Assembly: GCF_000720635.1 (NCBI RefSeq)
Contig: NZ_JOCF01000016.1
Span: 1-64,000, forward strand
Direction: 5' to 3'
DNA from: Streptomyces sp. NRRL WC-3742
Lineage (GTDB): Bacteria > Actinomycetota > Actinomycetes > Streptomycetales > Streptomycetaceae
Length of the DNA stretch: 64,000 bases
Each line of letters begins with the position of its first letter. Positions within the stretch are counted from its first letter, which is position 1. Below the pieces are notes generated by a model. The model was not told the DNA's origin, did no database searches, and saw only the letters and a list, made by a program, of their open reading frames with translations. Shown piece by piece: positions 26,189 to 34,286 of the stretch. The position numbers and the translations under genes were made by a program.

Positions 26189-26986
26189 GTGCCCGCCCCC
26201 GGCGGCGCGGGCCTGCGGATCACCCGCGCCTCGGCCCACCGCTTCGACGGCCGCTCGGAGACCTCCCTCGACCCGGACCTTCGTGTCTTCACCTCCGACC
26301 TCGTCCGCCCGTACGGCCTGCCGCTGCGCGAGGACCTGCTGGGCGAGGGCGTCGGCCACTCCTACGAGGAACTGGCCGCCGGCCCGCTGCGCGAGGCACT
26401 GGCCGAGGACGAGCCCGTCGACCTGCTGATCCTCGCCTTCGACACCCCGGACGTGCGCCCCGGCGCACCGTCCTCCCTCGCGCTCAGCCGCTCGGTGCCG
26501 GGCTCGCCGCTGGCCTTCGCCGTCTGCGACCAGGGCTCGGCGGCCGCCTTCACCGCCCTGCGCACGGCCGCCGCCCACCACCGCACCGGCACCTGCCGGC
26601 GCGCCGTGGTCGTGCTCGCCGAACAGAGCGCCCTGCACTACGAACCGGCCGAACCCGTACCGCTGCCCCGGGAGCACGCGGTCGTGGTCCTGGTCTGCGA
26701 GGAGACGACCGCAGCGGAGATGACTGTTCGTCAGATACGTCAGATCCGTGGCCTCGACGACCCGGAGAAGACCGTCCGCGCCTGGGCCGAGGAACTCGGG
26801 CCCGAGGCCGAACTGCTCACCGGCCCCGGACTGGACGGTGCTCCCTGGCCCGGCGCCCAGCCCTTCACGGGCCTGTGGGCCCGGCTCGCCGAGCGGCTTC
26901 CCGACTGGCGGGAGCAGCGGCGGCCCGTGATGGTCGCCGGAGTCGACCGCCGCCTGGGAGTGCTGAGCGCGCTGACCCTGCCGTGA
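26189..26986 (+). CDS. Half-length thiolase-fold protein (degenerate KAS III-like partner)
   Basis: The product is 265 aa from GTG 26189, shorter than a KAS III. The central part LLILAFDTPDVRPGAPSSLALSRSVPGSPLAFAVCDQGSAAAFTALRTA follows the N-terminal thiolase-fold core, including a cysteine in AVCDQGS near the nucleophile position. RRAVVVLAEQSALHYE continues the fold. The second-half catalytic His and Asn motifs are not recognisable. Genes like this beside a full FabH-type KS recall PqsB with PqsC. Its stop overlaps the PPTase start. A structural partner for the KAS III at 24893 is the best hypothesis; independent activity is unlikely. Confidence 0.7.
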   Translation: MPAPGGAGLRITRASAHRFDGRSETSLDPDLRVFTSDLVRPYGLPLREDLLGEGVGHSYEELAAGPLREALAEDEPVDLLILAFDTPDVRPGAPSSLALSRSVPGSPLAFAVCDQGSAAAFTALRTAAAHHRTGTCRRAVVVLAEQSALHYEPAEPVPLPREHAVVVLVCEETTAAEMTVRQIRQIRGLDDPEKTVRAWAEELGPEAELLTGPGLDGAPWPGAQPFTGLWARLAERLPDWREQRRPVMVAGVDRRLGVLSALTLP

Positions 26987-27663
26987 CGGCCGTCGACCTC
27001 TGGCTGATCGACTGCCGCCAACCCGAGCCGGTCGTCGCCGAGTTGTGGCACTCCCTCGACGAACGGGAGCGGGATCGGGCCGCCCGTGCGAACCCGGAGG
27101 TGCGGCGCCGCCTCACCGTGACGCGCGGCGCCGTCCGGCAGCTGGTCGCGGTCCGGCTCGGCCTGCGCCCGACGGAGGTCCGCTGGCGCTACGGCCCGCA
27201 CGGCAAGCCCGAGCCGGAGGGCGCGGCGGGCCTGCGGGTGAGCTGGACCGGCTCCGACGACCTCGCCGCGCTCGCCCTGGCCGAGGGGGAGCGGGCGGTC
27301 GGCGTGGACGTCGAGCGCGCGGCCGACGCCCGGGCGGCCGAACGCCTCGCCCGCCGCTGCTTCCCGCCCGAGGAGGCCCGGTTCGTCGCCGAGGGCCCGA
27401 CGCCCGAGGAGCGCTCGGCGCGCTTCACCGCGCTCTGGTGCCGCCGCGAAGCCTGTGTGAAGGCGTACGGCGGGCGGCTGGCGCAGTCCTTCGCCCTGCC
27501 CGTGGCGGGCCCGTCCCCGCTCGTGCTGCCCTGCGCGGGCGCGCTCGGGCCGGGGCCGGTGCTGTTGCGCGACGTTTCCGTCCCGGGTGCCTTCCATGGG
27601 GCCCTGGCCCTGCTCGGAGCGGCGCCTGTCCATGTCAACTCGCGTAGCTGGCAAGTGAATTGA
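26983..27663 (+). CDS. Sfp-type 4'-phosphopantetheinyl transferase
   Basis: The protein is 226 aa from GTG 26983, coupled by GTGA overlap. Sfp-type motifs are present: VGVDVE with the metal-binding acids, and ALWCRREACVKAYGGRL corresponding to W-x-x-KEA-x-x-K with Arg for the first Lys. The N-terminal LTVTRGAVRQLVAVRL and GPHGKPEP segments (P1 and PHGKP, CoA binding) are also seen. It should activate the cluster carrier proteins. Having its own PPTase is common in clusters with unusual carriers. Confidence 0.94.
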   Translation: MTAVDLWLIDCRQPEPVVAELWHSLDERERDRAARANPEVRRRLTVTRGAVRQLVAVRLGLRPTEVRWRYGPHGKPEPEGAAGLRVSWTGSDDLAALALAEGERAVGVDVERAADARAAERLARRCFPPEEARFVAEGPTPEERSARFTALWCRREACVKAYGGRLAQSFALPVAGPSPLVLPCAGALGPGPVLLRDVSVPGAFHGALALLGAAPVHVNSRSWQVN

Positions 27664-27699
27664 CGATTCATTAGGCTGCCCTCGACTGTCCATCCCTTT

Positions 27700-27709
27700 G
27701 GTCTGGACC
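27700..27709. promoter_or_regulatory. GGTCTGGACC palindrome-like site upstream of the condensation gene
   Basis: In the 158-bp gap after the PPTase gene, TTTGGTCTGGACCAGT contains GGTCTGGACC, one base from GGTCTAGACC. It is about 110 bp upstream of the condensation-domain start and may mark a separate promoter for that gene. Confidence 0.45.
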
Positions 27710-27734
27710 AGTAGCGGAATCCGCGATACCGTCC

Positions 27735-27783
27735 CCGAAAACCCCCTGCGAGACCCCCTGCGAAAACCCCTGCGAAAACCCCT
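27735..27783 (+). repeat. Four tandem copies of a 12-13 bp CGARAMCCCCTG unit
   Basis: Units run 27735-27747, 27748-27759, 27760-27771 and 27772-27783; the last two are identical. The array lies between the palindromic site and the start of the condensation gene, so it would be in the 5' leader of a message starting near 27710. Confidence 0.85.
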
Positions 27784-27821
27784 GCCGAGCAGCCCCCGGC
27801 GAGCCGAAAGGCGCGTGCGAC

Positions 27822-29651
27822 GTGACCATCCACGACGTGTCCTCCCCCGACGTGCCCGTGCCTTCGAGTCCGACTCCAGCGGTGGAGGCGATCCCTCTCG
27901 CCACCCGGCGCATCGCCGTCCGCTACGCCGCCGAGGGCAGCGGCTTCGGCCCGCTCACCCGCGGCCAGGACAACATGATCCGCTGCATCCGCGGCGGCGC
28001 CCCGGAGCAGATCAACAAGGACTCCGTCTGGCCCGTCCCGGACGACACCTCCCTCTCCGCCGGCCTCGACGCCCTGCGCCTGCTCGTCGAACGGCACGAG
28101 TCCCTGCGCACCCACTTCCCGCCCGGCCCCGGCCCGGACGGCTTCCCCGACCGCCAGGTCGTGCGGGCGAACGGCGAGTTCACCGTCACCGTGATCGAGG
28201 CCGGGGGCCGGACGGACGCCGAACTGGACGCCCTCGCCGAGGAGTCGGGCCGCCGCGACGTCGCCGTCCCGATCGACCTGGCCGCGCCGCCGCGCATCCG
28301 CTTCACCCTGCTCGCGGAAGGCGAACGGCTGCTGCGCCTGGTCGCCGTGGTCTGCCATGCCGGAGCGGACGGCGCCGCCATCGCCGTCCTGATCCAGGAC
28401 TGGCTCGCCCTGGCCGCCGGCAAGGAGCTCCCGCCCGTCAGCGCCCCGACCCCGCTGGAGTTCGCGGCCGCAGAGCAGAGCCCCCAGGGCCGCCGCAAGG
28501 CCACCGCCGCCCTGCGCCGCTGGGCGCAGATCCTCTCCACCGGCCCGCAGGCGGTCTTCGCCGACTCGCGGATCACCGGGCGGGCGAGCGACCACGGCGC
28601 CCTGCTGGTCCGCTCCCGCGAGGGCGCGGACGACCTCGCCGCCGTCTGCCGCCGCACCGGCGCCAGCCCCTCGGTGGTCCTGCTCGCCGGCTTCGCGGCG
28701 CTGGTCGCCCACCGCTCGGGCCAGTCGCGGCTGGTCCTGGCCGCCCTGTCCGCCAACCGGCAGCGCGCCGCCCTGCTCGACCACGTCGGCACCCTCGCCC
28801 AGGACGCACTGATCGAGCTCGACCTCGAAGGGGCGCCGGAGGGTGAGGACGGCTCGCCGGGCTCGGCCCCCACCGACCTCGACGGCCTCATCGGCCGCAC
28901 CAAGCCGACCTCGCTGGCCGCGTACTGGCACAGCACCCTGGACGCCGAGAAGGTCTGGGAGCTGGTGGAGGACACCGCCCACCTGCGCGGCGCCCGCTTC
29001 GGCCGCCAGGTGGTGGTCAACGACCTCAGCCTCACCATCCCCGCCGCCGTCGCCGACCTCCAGCCCGCCCCGGCCGTCGAGCCCGAGCTCACCGAGCTGC
29101 CCTCCCCGCCGATGCCCGTCCGGCTGATGTTCACCATCCTGCGGATCAGCGGCAGCCTCGACTTCGTGCTGGTCGCCTGCCCCCAGGTGCTCGACGCGCA
29201 GGAGAGCGACCACTTCGCGCGTGCCCTGCTCGCGGTGCTCGCCGCCGCCGCGAAGGGCCCCGTCCCGCTCGCCGAACTGCCCGGCCTGGCCGACCTGCCG
29301 CGCCCGCACCGGGTGGGCGAGTGGCACGTGATCGACGGCTGCTGGATCGACCTGGCCGCCGTACGGGCCCTCCTGCGGGAGGCGCTCGGACCGGAGGCGG
29401 AGATCCGGCTCGCCCTCGAGGACGCGGCGCTGACCGCCGAGATCACCACGCCGGACGCCTCGCTCACCCCCGGCGTCGCCCACGTGGCGGTGGTCGCCGC
29501 CCTGCCCGGCCGCGACACGGCGATGGCCCCGCACCACTACCTCATCCGCCATCGCCGCTCCGGCACCGTCGCCGAGGGCAGCGGCCGCGACCCCGAGGTG
29601 GCGGCCCGCCACGCGGCCCTCACTCGAACGGGTGAGAGCACGCCGAGCTGA
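27822..29651 (+). CDS. Free-standing condensation-domain protein
   Basis: The protein is 609 aa from GTG 27822 with GAAAGG upstream. It shows NRPS condensation (chloramphenicol-acetyltransferase-like) features: LVERHESLRTHF at about 88-99 (C3-type) and the catalytic motif C-H179-A-G-A-D183-G, in which the general-base second His, Asp and Gly are kept but the first His is Cys. The tail after about 490 is an extra alpha/beta segment with no match I recognise. No adenylation or carrier domain is fused. It likely joins a carrier-bound acyl group to an amine or hydroxyl nucleophile, and the arylglycine made by HpgT is an obvious candidate. An ester-forming or epimerase-like role cannot be ruled out. 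Confidence 0.82.
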   Translation: MTIHDVSSPDVPVPSSPTPAVEAIPLATRRIAVRYAAEGSGFGPLTRGQDNMIRCIRGGAPEQINKDSVWPVPDDTSLSAGLDALRLLVERHESLRTHFPPGPGPDGFPDRQVVRANGEFTVTVIEAGGRTDAELDALAEESGRRDVAVPIDLAAPPRIRFTLLAEGERLLRLVAVVCHAGADGAAIAVLIQDWLALAAGKELPPVSAPTPLEFAAAEQSPQGRRKATAALRRWAQILSTGPQAVFADSRITGRASDHGALLVRSREGADDLAAVCRRTGASPSVVLLAGFAALVAHRSGQSRLVLAALSANRQRAALLDHVGTLAQDALIELDLEGAPEGEDGSPGSAPTDLDGLIGRTKPTSLAAYWHSTLDAEKVWELVEDTAHLRGARFGRQVVVNDLSLTIPAAVADLQPAPAVEPELTELPSPPMPVRLMFTILRISGSLDFVLVACPQVLDAQESDHFARALLAVLAAAAKGPVPLAELPGLADLPRPHRVGEWHVIDGCWIDLAAVRALLREALGPEAEIRLALEDAALTAEITTPDASLTPGVAHVAVVAALPGRDTAMAPHHYLIRHRRSGTVAEGSGRDPEVAARHAALTRTGESTPS

Positions 29652-29657
29652 CGGGCT

Positions 29658-30335
29658 TCACCCCGGCGGCCCCTCGCGGGGCGGCTCCCACCAGCGCCCG
29701 GCCTCCGCCTGCGCCGCCAGCCCCCACGGGTTCGGCACCTCCTCCTCGTCCCCTCCCTGCACCGGCAGCCGGTCGATCACCTCCACCAGGGCGGCCGGCA
29801 GCTGCGGCGCCAGCCCGTGGTGCACCCGGGAGAGGATGTCGCGCCGTACGTCGTCCGGCAGCAGCGGCCGGCTCATCCGTAGGTCCCGCGGCCCCGGCCG
29901 GCCCCGGGCCGTCGCCAGCTGGTCCGACCAGGCGCGCCAGTAGTCGGCGTCCTCGGTCTCGCCGAGCCTGAGGTGGTACAGGTGCAGGCAGTATGCGGCG
30001 GTGCCGCTGCCCGAACCGGCCGCGAAGCGCCACCAGAACTCGGCGCCCTCCTCCCGCCCGGTCGCGTACAGCAGCGCGCCGAACACCTCCGCCCCCTCGG
30101 GGTGGATGCGGCGCTCGTTGACCAGCAGGTCCAGGCCCTGGGAGGCGTCCGGCGCGCCCAGCACCAGGGCCACCACCAGGCCGAGTTCGAAGGCCGCCTG
30201 CTCGTGCTCGGACGGCAGGTGGGCGGGCGCGGCCGTCAGCCGGGCCCGGCGCAGCGCGGCGACCCGCTCGGCGTGGGCGCGCTCGGGCCGGGGCACCCGC
30301 ACCGGTGGCGGCGGCGTTCCGTGCTCGGGGGTCAC
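29658..30335 (-). CDS. Hypothetical protein, sigma-operon partner
   Basis: The protein is 225 aa with no family I can name, and no signal peptide or membrane helix. It has a helical, TPR-like middle (AAFELGLVVALVLGA...EVFGALLYATGREEGAEFWWRFAAGSGSGTAAYCLHLYHLRLGETEDADYW) and a disordered C-terminus. Its GTG start overlaps the upstream sigma-like gene by 4 bp, so the two form a unit. The helical repeats often occur in regulatory partners of such sigma factors, but that is only suggestive. Confidence 0.75.
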   Translation of the reverse strand: MTPEHGTPPPPVRVPRPERAHAERVAALRRARLTAAPAHLPSEHEQAAFELGLVVALVLGAPDASQGLDLLVNERRIHPEGAEVFGALLYATGREEGAEFWWRFAAGSGSGTAAYCLHLYHLRLGETEDADYWRAWSDQLATARGRPGPRDLRMSRPLLPDDVRRDILSRVHHGLAPQLPAALVEVIDRLPVQGGDEEEVPNPWGLAAQAEAGRWWEPPREGPPG

Positions 30336-30925
30336 GGCGCCGACTCACCGCCCCGGTCCGGGAGTTCGCAGATCCCGAGCCGCCGGGCCAGCCGCTCCCG
30401 GGCGTGCCGCAGGTTGGAGTGGACGGTGGCCACCGGGCGGCCCAGGTACGCCCCGATCACCTTGACGTTCAGCCCCAGCAGGTAGCGCAGGATCACCACG
30501 TCCCGCTGCCGGTCCGGCAGTTCGAGGATCGCCGCGTACAGCCGCACCTCGTCCGCCTCGCTGTGCAGCAGCCCGTCCGCGACCTGCTTGAACGCCCCGA
30601 TCACCGCCTCGAAGGTGACGGCCTCCACGGCCACCGGCTCCGCGCCCGACGCCCAGTCCGCGATGTGCCGGTTCGCCAACCGCCAGGCGTAGGCGGCCGG
30701 TTCCTCGAAGCGCACCACCTGCGGCCAGCAGCGGGCGAGGTCCCCCTTGACGGCCTCGACCACCAGCGCGGCATCGGCCCGGCTGCCTGTCCGCGTCAAC
30801 GCCGCGGCGTGCCAGGCGGGTTGGTGGGTCGCGCAGAAGGCGGCGTAGGTGAGGTCCGGCCGCGGCCCGGCCTCGCCGCCGACCGTTCCCGCCCCGCGGA
30901 CGGGGGCGCTCCTGTCGATCGTCAT
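30332..30925 (-). CDS. ECF-like RNA polymerase sigma factor
   Basis: The protein is 197 aa from ATG 30925 (GAGGATGGGGCG upstream); an ATG at 30955 would add ten residues. Residues from about 125 (AAILELPDRQRDVVILRYLLGLNVKVIGAYLGRPVATVHSNLRHARERLARRL) are a clear sigma region 4 helix-turn-helix. The N-terminal region-2 equivalent (TYAAFCATHQPAWHAAALTRTGSRADAALVVEAV) is weak. This layout is frequent in Streptomyces. Its partner gene overlaps downstream. I saw no anti-sigma gene. Confidence 0.85.
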   Translation of the reverse strand: MTIDRSAPVRGAGTVGGEAGPRPDLTYAAFCATHQPAWHAAALTRTGSRADAALVVEAVKGDLARCWPQVVRFEEPAAYAWRLANRHIADWASGAEPVAVEAVTFEAVIGAFKQVADGLLHSEADEVRLYAAILELPDRQRDVVILRYLLGLNVKVIGAYLGRPVATVHSNLRHARERLARRLGICELPDRGGESAP

Positions 30926-31126
30926 CGCCCCATCCTCACGGCACCGGGCGCTCACTCCGGGCCGTCAAGCGAATACAGTTCGTCATCCCGTCATATGTAT
31001 GCGGACACGGATCGATCGGGCCGAAACCGGCGGCCCCGAACGCGGTTGGGTGCCGTAAACCATGGGAAACAATCGATCCGTCCATGTCAGAAAGGCCGAG
31101 GGCCGAGGTCCGAGGGGGAGCGCACG

Positions 31127-31930
31127 ATGAGCCTGTACGACGGGGTCGACCTGCGGTTGAACGTGCCGCACTCCGCCCGGATGTACGACTACTTCCTGGG
31201 CGGCTTCACCAACTTCGCCGCCGACCGCGAAGCCGCGGGCCACGCGCTCGCCGTCGCCCCCTGGCTGCGCACCGCCGCCCGCGCCAACCGCTCCTTCATG
31301 CACCGCTCCACCCGCGCCCTCGCCGAGGCCGGCATCGAGCAGTTCCTCGACATCGGCACCGGCATCCCCACCTCGCCCAACCTCCACGAGATCGCCCAGG
31401 GCGTCCAGCCGCGCGCCCGCGTCGTCTACGCCGACAACGACCCGATCGTGCTCTCCCACGCCCAGGCCCTGCTCACCGGCACACCCGAGGGCCGCACCGC
31501 CTACGTCGAGGCCGACGTCACCGACCCCGAACGCCTCCTCTCCTCCGCGGGCCTGCTCGAGACCATCGACCTCGCCCGGCCCGTCGCGCTCTCCCTCAAC
31601 GCCCTGCTCCACTTCGTGCCCGACGCGCAGGGGGCCTACGGGATCGTCGAGCACTACAAGTCCGTCCTCGCCCCCGGCAGCGCCCTGGTGCTGACCCACG
31701 TCACCCCCGACTTCGCGCCCGAGGACGTCGCCCGCGTGACCGGTATCTACGAGTCCGCCGGCACCCCGGCCCAGGCCCGCACCCTCGAGGAGTTCACCCG
31801 CTTCTTCGACGGCTGGACGCTCCTGCCGCCCGGCGTCGTCCCCTGCCCCGACTGGCGCCCCGCCCCCGAGGACCGGCCGGTCACCGCCGCCGAGGCCGCG
31901 GTCTACGCGGGCGTGGCCCTGGCCCTCTGA
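31127..31930 (+). CDS. SAM-dependent methyltransferase, PF04672 family
   Basis: The protein is 267 aa from ATG 31127 with GAGGGGGAG upstream. Signature features of the actinobacterial PF04672 family are present: ARMYDYFLGG near the N-terminus, QFLDIGTGIPTSPN (SAM motif I), VVYADNDPIVLSHA (acidic loop) and ALLHFVPD. The family is abundant in Streptomyces and its substrates are mostly unknown. A second member lies at 47455-48285. GGGAAAC at 31064-31070 could be a -35 element for an ECF sigma factor, possibly the divergent one, but no convincing -10 follows. Confidence 0.92.
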   Translation: MSLYDGVDLRLNVPHSARMYDYFLGGFTNFAADREAAGHALAVAPWLRTAARANRSFMHRSTRALAEAGIEQFLDIGTGIPTSPNLHEIAQGVQPRARVVYADNDPIVLSHAQALLTGTPEGRTAYVEADVTDPERLLSSAGLLETIDLARPVALSLNALLHFVPDAQGAYGIVEHYKSVLAPGSALVLTHVTPDFAPEDVARVTGIYESAGTPAQARTLEEFTRFFDGWTLLPPGVVPCPDWRPAPEDRPVTAAEAAVYAGVALAL

Positions 31931-31970
31931 CGGAACGGTGACGAACCGTCAGACCGCGTACGGCGTCCTG

Positions 31971-32891
31971 ATGACCATGACCTCACACCCCCAGCACACC
32001 CGACGCGCCGTCCTCGCCCTCGGCGGCGTCACGGTCGCGGCCCTGGCCGGCGCAACCGGCACCGCCCACGCGGCGGGCGGCGCGGCGGGCGGCGACACGG
32101 CCCGCCACCTCGCCGACCTGGAACGCGAACACGGCGCCCGCCTCGGCGTCCACGCCCGCAACCTGCGCACCGGCCACGTCGTACAGCACCGCGCGGGCGA
32201 ACTGTTCCCGATGTGCTCGGTGTTCAAGACCGTCGCCGTCGCCGCCGTCCTGCGCGACCTCGACCGCGACGGCGAGTTCCTCGCCCGCCGCCTCCACTAC
32301 ACCCGCGCCGACACCGAGGCTTCCGGTGGAGCCCCCGTCACGGGCCTGCCGCAGAACCTCGCCGAGGGCATGACCGTCGCCGAACTCTGCGCCGCCGCGA
32401 TCGACCACAGCGACAACGCGGCGGCCAACCTGCTGCTGCGCGAACTCGGCGGCCCCGCCGCCGTCACCCGCTTCTGCCGCTCGATCGGCGACCGCACCAC
32501 CCGCCTCGACCGCTGCGAGCCCGACCTCAACTCCGCCGAACCCGACCGCACCACCGACACCACCACCCCGCGGGCCATCGCCCGCATCTACCGCCGCCTC
32601 CTCCTCGGTCACGCCCTCCCGCCCGCCAAGCGCCACCGCCTCACCACCTGGATGCTCGGCAACACCACCAGCACCCACCGCTTCCGCGAGGGCCTGCCCG
32701 CCGACTGGCGCCTCGCCGACAAGACCGGCACCGGCAGCTACGGCACCACCAACGACGTGGGGATCGCCTGGACCCCGGACGGCGCCCCCGTCGTCCTGTC
32801 CGTCCTCTCCACCAAGCCCGACCCCAAGGCCCCCAAGGACGACGCCCTGGTGGCCGAGGCGGCCGCCCTCCTGGCCGCCGCCCTCGGCTGA
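31971..32891 (+). CDS. Class A beta-lactamase, Tat-exported
   Basis: The protein is 306 aa from ATG 31971; ATG 31977 and GTG 31938 are alternatives. A twin-arginine signal (HTRRAVLALGG...AHA) is followed by the mature enzyme with all class A motifs: S83-V-F-K86, S147-D-N149, E183 in EPDLN, and K251-T-G253. It hydrolyses beta-lactams through a serine acyl-enzyme. Chromosomal class A enzymes are common in Streptomyces. The gene is 2.3 kb from the arylglycine cluster, and nocardicin-type beta-lactams are built from hydroxyphenylglycine. A self-resistance role is possible but weakly supported, because unrelated genes intervene. Confidence 0.95.
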   Translation: MTMTSHPQHTRRAVLALGGVTVAALAGATGTAHAAGGAAGGDTARHLADLEREHGARLGVHARNLRTGHVVQHRAGELFPMCSVFKTVAVAAVLRDLDRDGEFLARRLHYTRADTEASGGAPVTGLPQNLAEGMTVAELCAAAIDHSDNAAANLLLRELGGPAAVTRFCRSIGDRTTRLDRCEPDLNSAEPDRTTDTTTPRAIARIYRRLLLGHALPPAKRHRLTTWMLGNTTSTHRFREGLPADWRLADKTGTGSYGTTNDVGIAWTPDGAPVVLSVLSTKPDPKAPKDDALVAEAAALLAAALG

Positions 32892-32899
32892 CCCACGCC

Positions 32900-32928
32900 A
32901 CGGGGGCGCGGATCGCCCGCGTCCCCGT
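32900..32928. terminator. Hairpin between beta-lactamase and CMD genes
   Basis: A 12-bp stem with one mismatch (32900-32911 and 32917-32928) and a 5-base loop lies between converging genes. Confidence 0.75.
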
Positions 32929-32946
32929 ACCGCGTGATCGTGGCCC

Positions 32947-33354
32947 CTACGGAACCGGCGCCTGCCCCACGGGCAGGAGCCCGCGGGCGGCCAGGACCTT
33001 GCGCGCGACGGCCGTCGCGGCCATGACCCGGGGGAACCCCGCGTACGGGAGGGCCTGGAGGAGGGCCTCGACGATCTCGGTCGGCCGGAGGCCGACGTCG
33101 AGGGCGGTGCCGAGGTGCGCCTCGAGTTGCGGCTCGACGCCGCCGAGGGTGATCAGGGCGCCGAGGATGACGAGTTGGCGCCGGGCGGGGTCCAGGCCGG
33201 GGCGGGCGTGGATGTCGCCGTAGGCGAACTCGACGGCGAGGCGGGAGAGGTCGGGGGCGATGTCGGCGAGGGACGCGTAGGCGTCGGTGCGGGTGCGGCC
33301 CGGCCCGCCGAGTTCGCGCTGACGGGCCAGGCCGCGTTCGTACCGCTCGTTCAC
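32947..33354 (-). CDS. Carboxymuconolactone decarboxylase (CMD) family protein
   Basis: The protein is 135 aa from GTG 33354, overlapping the hydrolase stop by GTGA. It follows the gamma-CMD pattern: DAYASLADIAPDLSRLAVEFAYGDIHARPGL, then LVILGALITLGGVEPQLEAHLGTALDVGLRPTEIVEALLQ and GFPRVMAAT. The redox CxxC of AhpD-like members is absent, so it belongs with the decarboxylase-like group. It is coupled to a dienelactone-hydrolase-like gene, as in aromatic catabolic operons. The exact substrate is unknown. Confidence 0.9.
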   Translation of the reverse strand: MNERYERGLARQRELGGPGRTRTDAYASLADIAPDLSRLAVEFAYGDIHARPGLDPARRQLVILGALITLGGVEPQLEAHLGTALDVGLRPTEIVEALLQALPYAGFPRVMAATAVARKVLAARGLLPVGQAPVP

Positions 33355-34094
33355 CGGGCGGAGCCGTGGCGGGCGGTGAAGTCCAGCAGGCGGTGCCAGG
33401 CGTCGGTGCAGGCGTCCTGCCACTGCGCGTAGGAGTCGTCGAAGAACGAGTGCGGGGCGCCGTCGTAGACGTGCCTCTCGTGCTCCTTGCCGGCGCTGTC
33501 GAGGCGGGCGGAGAAGGCGTCGAACTCCTCCCGGGTGGTGGCCACGTCGTCCCCGGCGAGCAGCATCAGCAGGGGCGCGGACAGCTGCTCGGCGCGGTCG
33601 CCGAAGAAGCGCGGCGGCCCGTAGAAGCCGACCGCACCGGCCAGGCCGAGGCCGGCGGAGGCGAGCCGCCAGGAGTACGCGCCGCCCAGGCAGAAGCCGA
33701 CGCTGAAGAGCGGACCGCCGCTCCACTCCCGCAGCTTGGCCGCGGCCGCCGCCGCGTCCGCCTCCACGTGGGCGGGCTCCAGCAGCGGCATGTGGGCGGC
33801 CCAGTCGAAGTCGGCGTCGCGGGGGCTCAGGCCCGCGCTGCGGCCGTAGAAGTCGAAGGCGAGGGTGTGGAACCCGGCTTCGGCGAAGCGCCGGGCGAGG
33901 TCCTCGTAGAAGGGGTGCAGGCCGCGCCGGTCGGGCAGCAGCAGGACGCTGCGGCCGTTGGGGACGGTCGGGGCGGCGCGGAAGGCGCTGAACTGGTTGC
34001 CGTCGGCGGCGGTGATCTCCAGCCGGCCCTCCCGCGCCACGGCGCCGGTGGTGGCGGGGGCGGCGGGCGGACGGCTGTCGGTGGTGTGGCACAT
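33351..34094 (-). CDS. Dienelactone hydrolase family protein
   Basis: The protein is 247 aa from ATG 34094 (GGAGAAG upstream). The alpha/beta hydrolase nucleophile is C135 in SVGFCLGGAY, the cysteine elbow of dienelactone hydrolases, with an acid in LAGDDVAT and His in GAPHSFFDD. It likely opens a lactone or cleaves an ester in the cytoplasm. It forms an operon with the CMD gene and is divergent from an XRE regulator, which is the probable controller of the pair. Confidence 0.92.
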   Translation of the reverse strand: MCHTTDSRPPAAPATTGAVAREGRLEITAADGNQFSAFRAAPTVPNGRSVLLLPDRRGLHPFYEDLARRFAEAGFHTLAFDFYGRSAGLSPRDADFDWAAHMPLLEPAHVEADAAAAAAKLREWSGGPLFSVGFCLGGAYSWRLASAGLGLAGAVGFYGPPRFFGDRAEQLSAPLLMLLAGDDVATTREEFDAFSARLDSAGKEHERHVYDGAPHSFFDDSYAQWQDACTDAWHRLLDFTARHGSAR

Positions 34095-34286
34095 GGCGGG
34101 TCTTCTCCCTGCGTCGTTGCGGACGCGTCCCAGCCTGCTGCGATCTCCGGGAGCTACCCAGGCCCCTGCCGTTCCGGGTACTGGCAGGGCCACCCTCGCC
34201 GCCGCCGCAGCTCAGGGCATGCGGGGCCGCCCCCGCAGTGCTGCCCCCGCAGCGCCGGGCACGCCGTGCCGGGCATACTGGCGGGC

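Noticed and set aside
31064..31092. ECF-type promoter GGGAAAC before the PF04672 methyltransferase
   Set aside because: No recognisable -10 element at 16-17 bp spacing.
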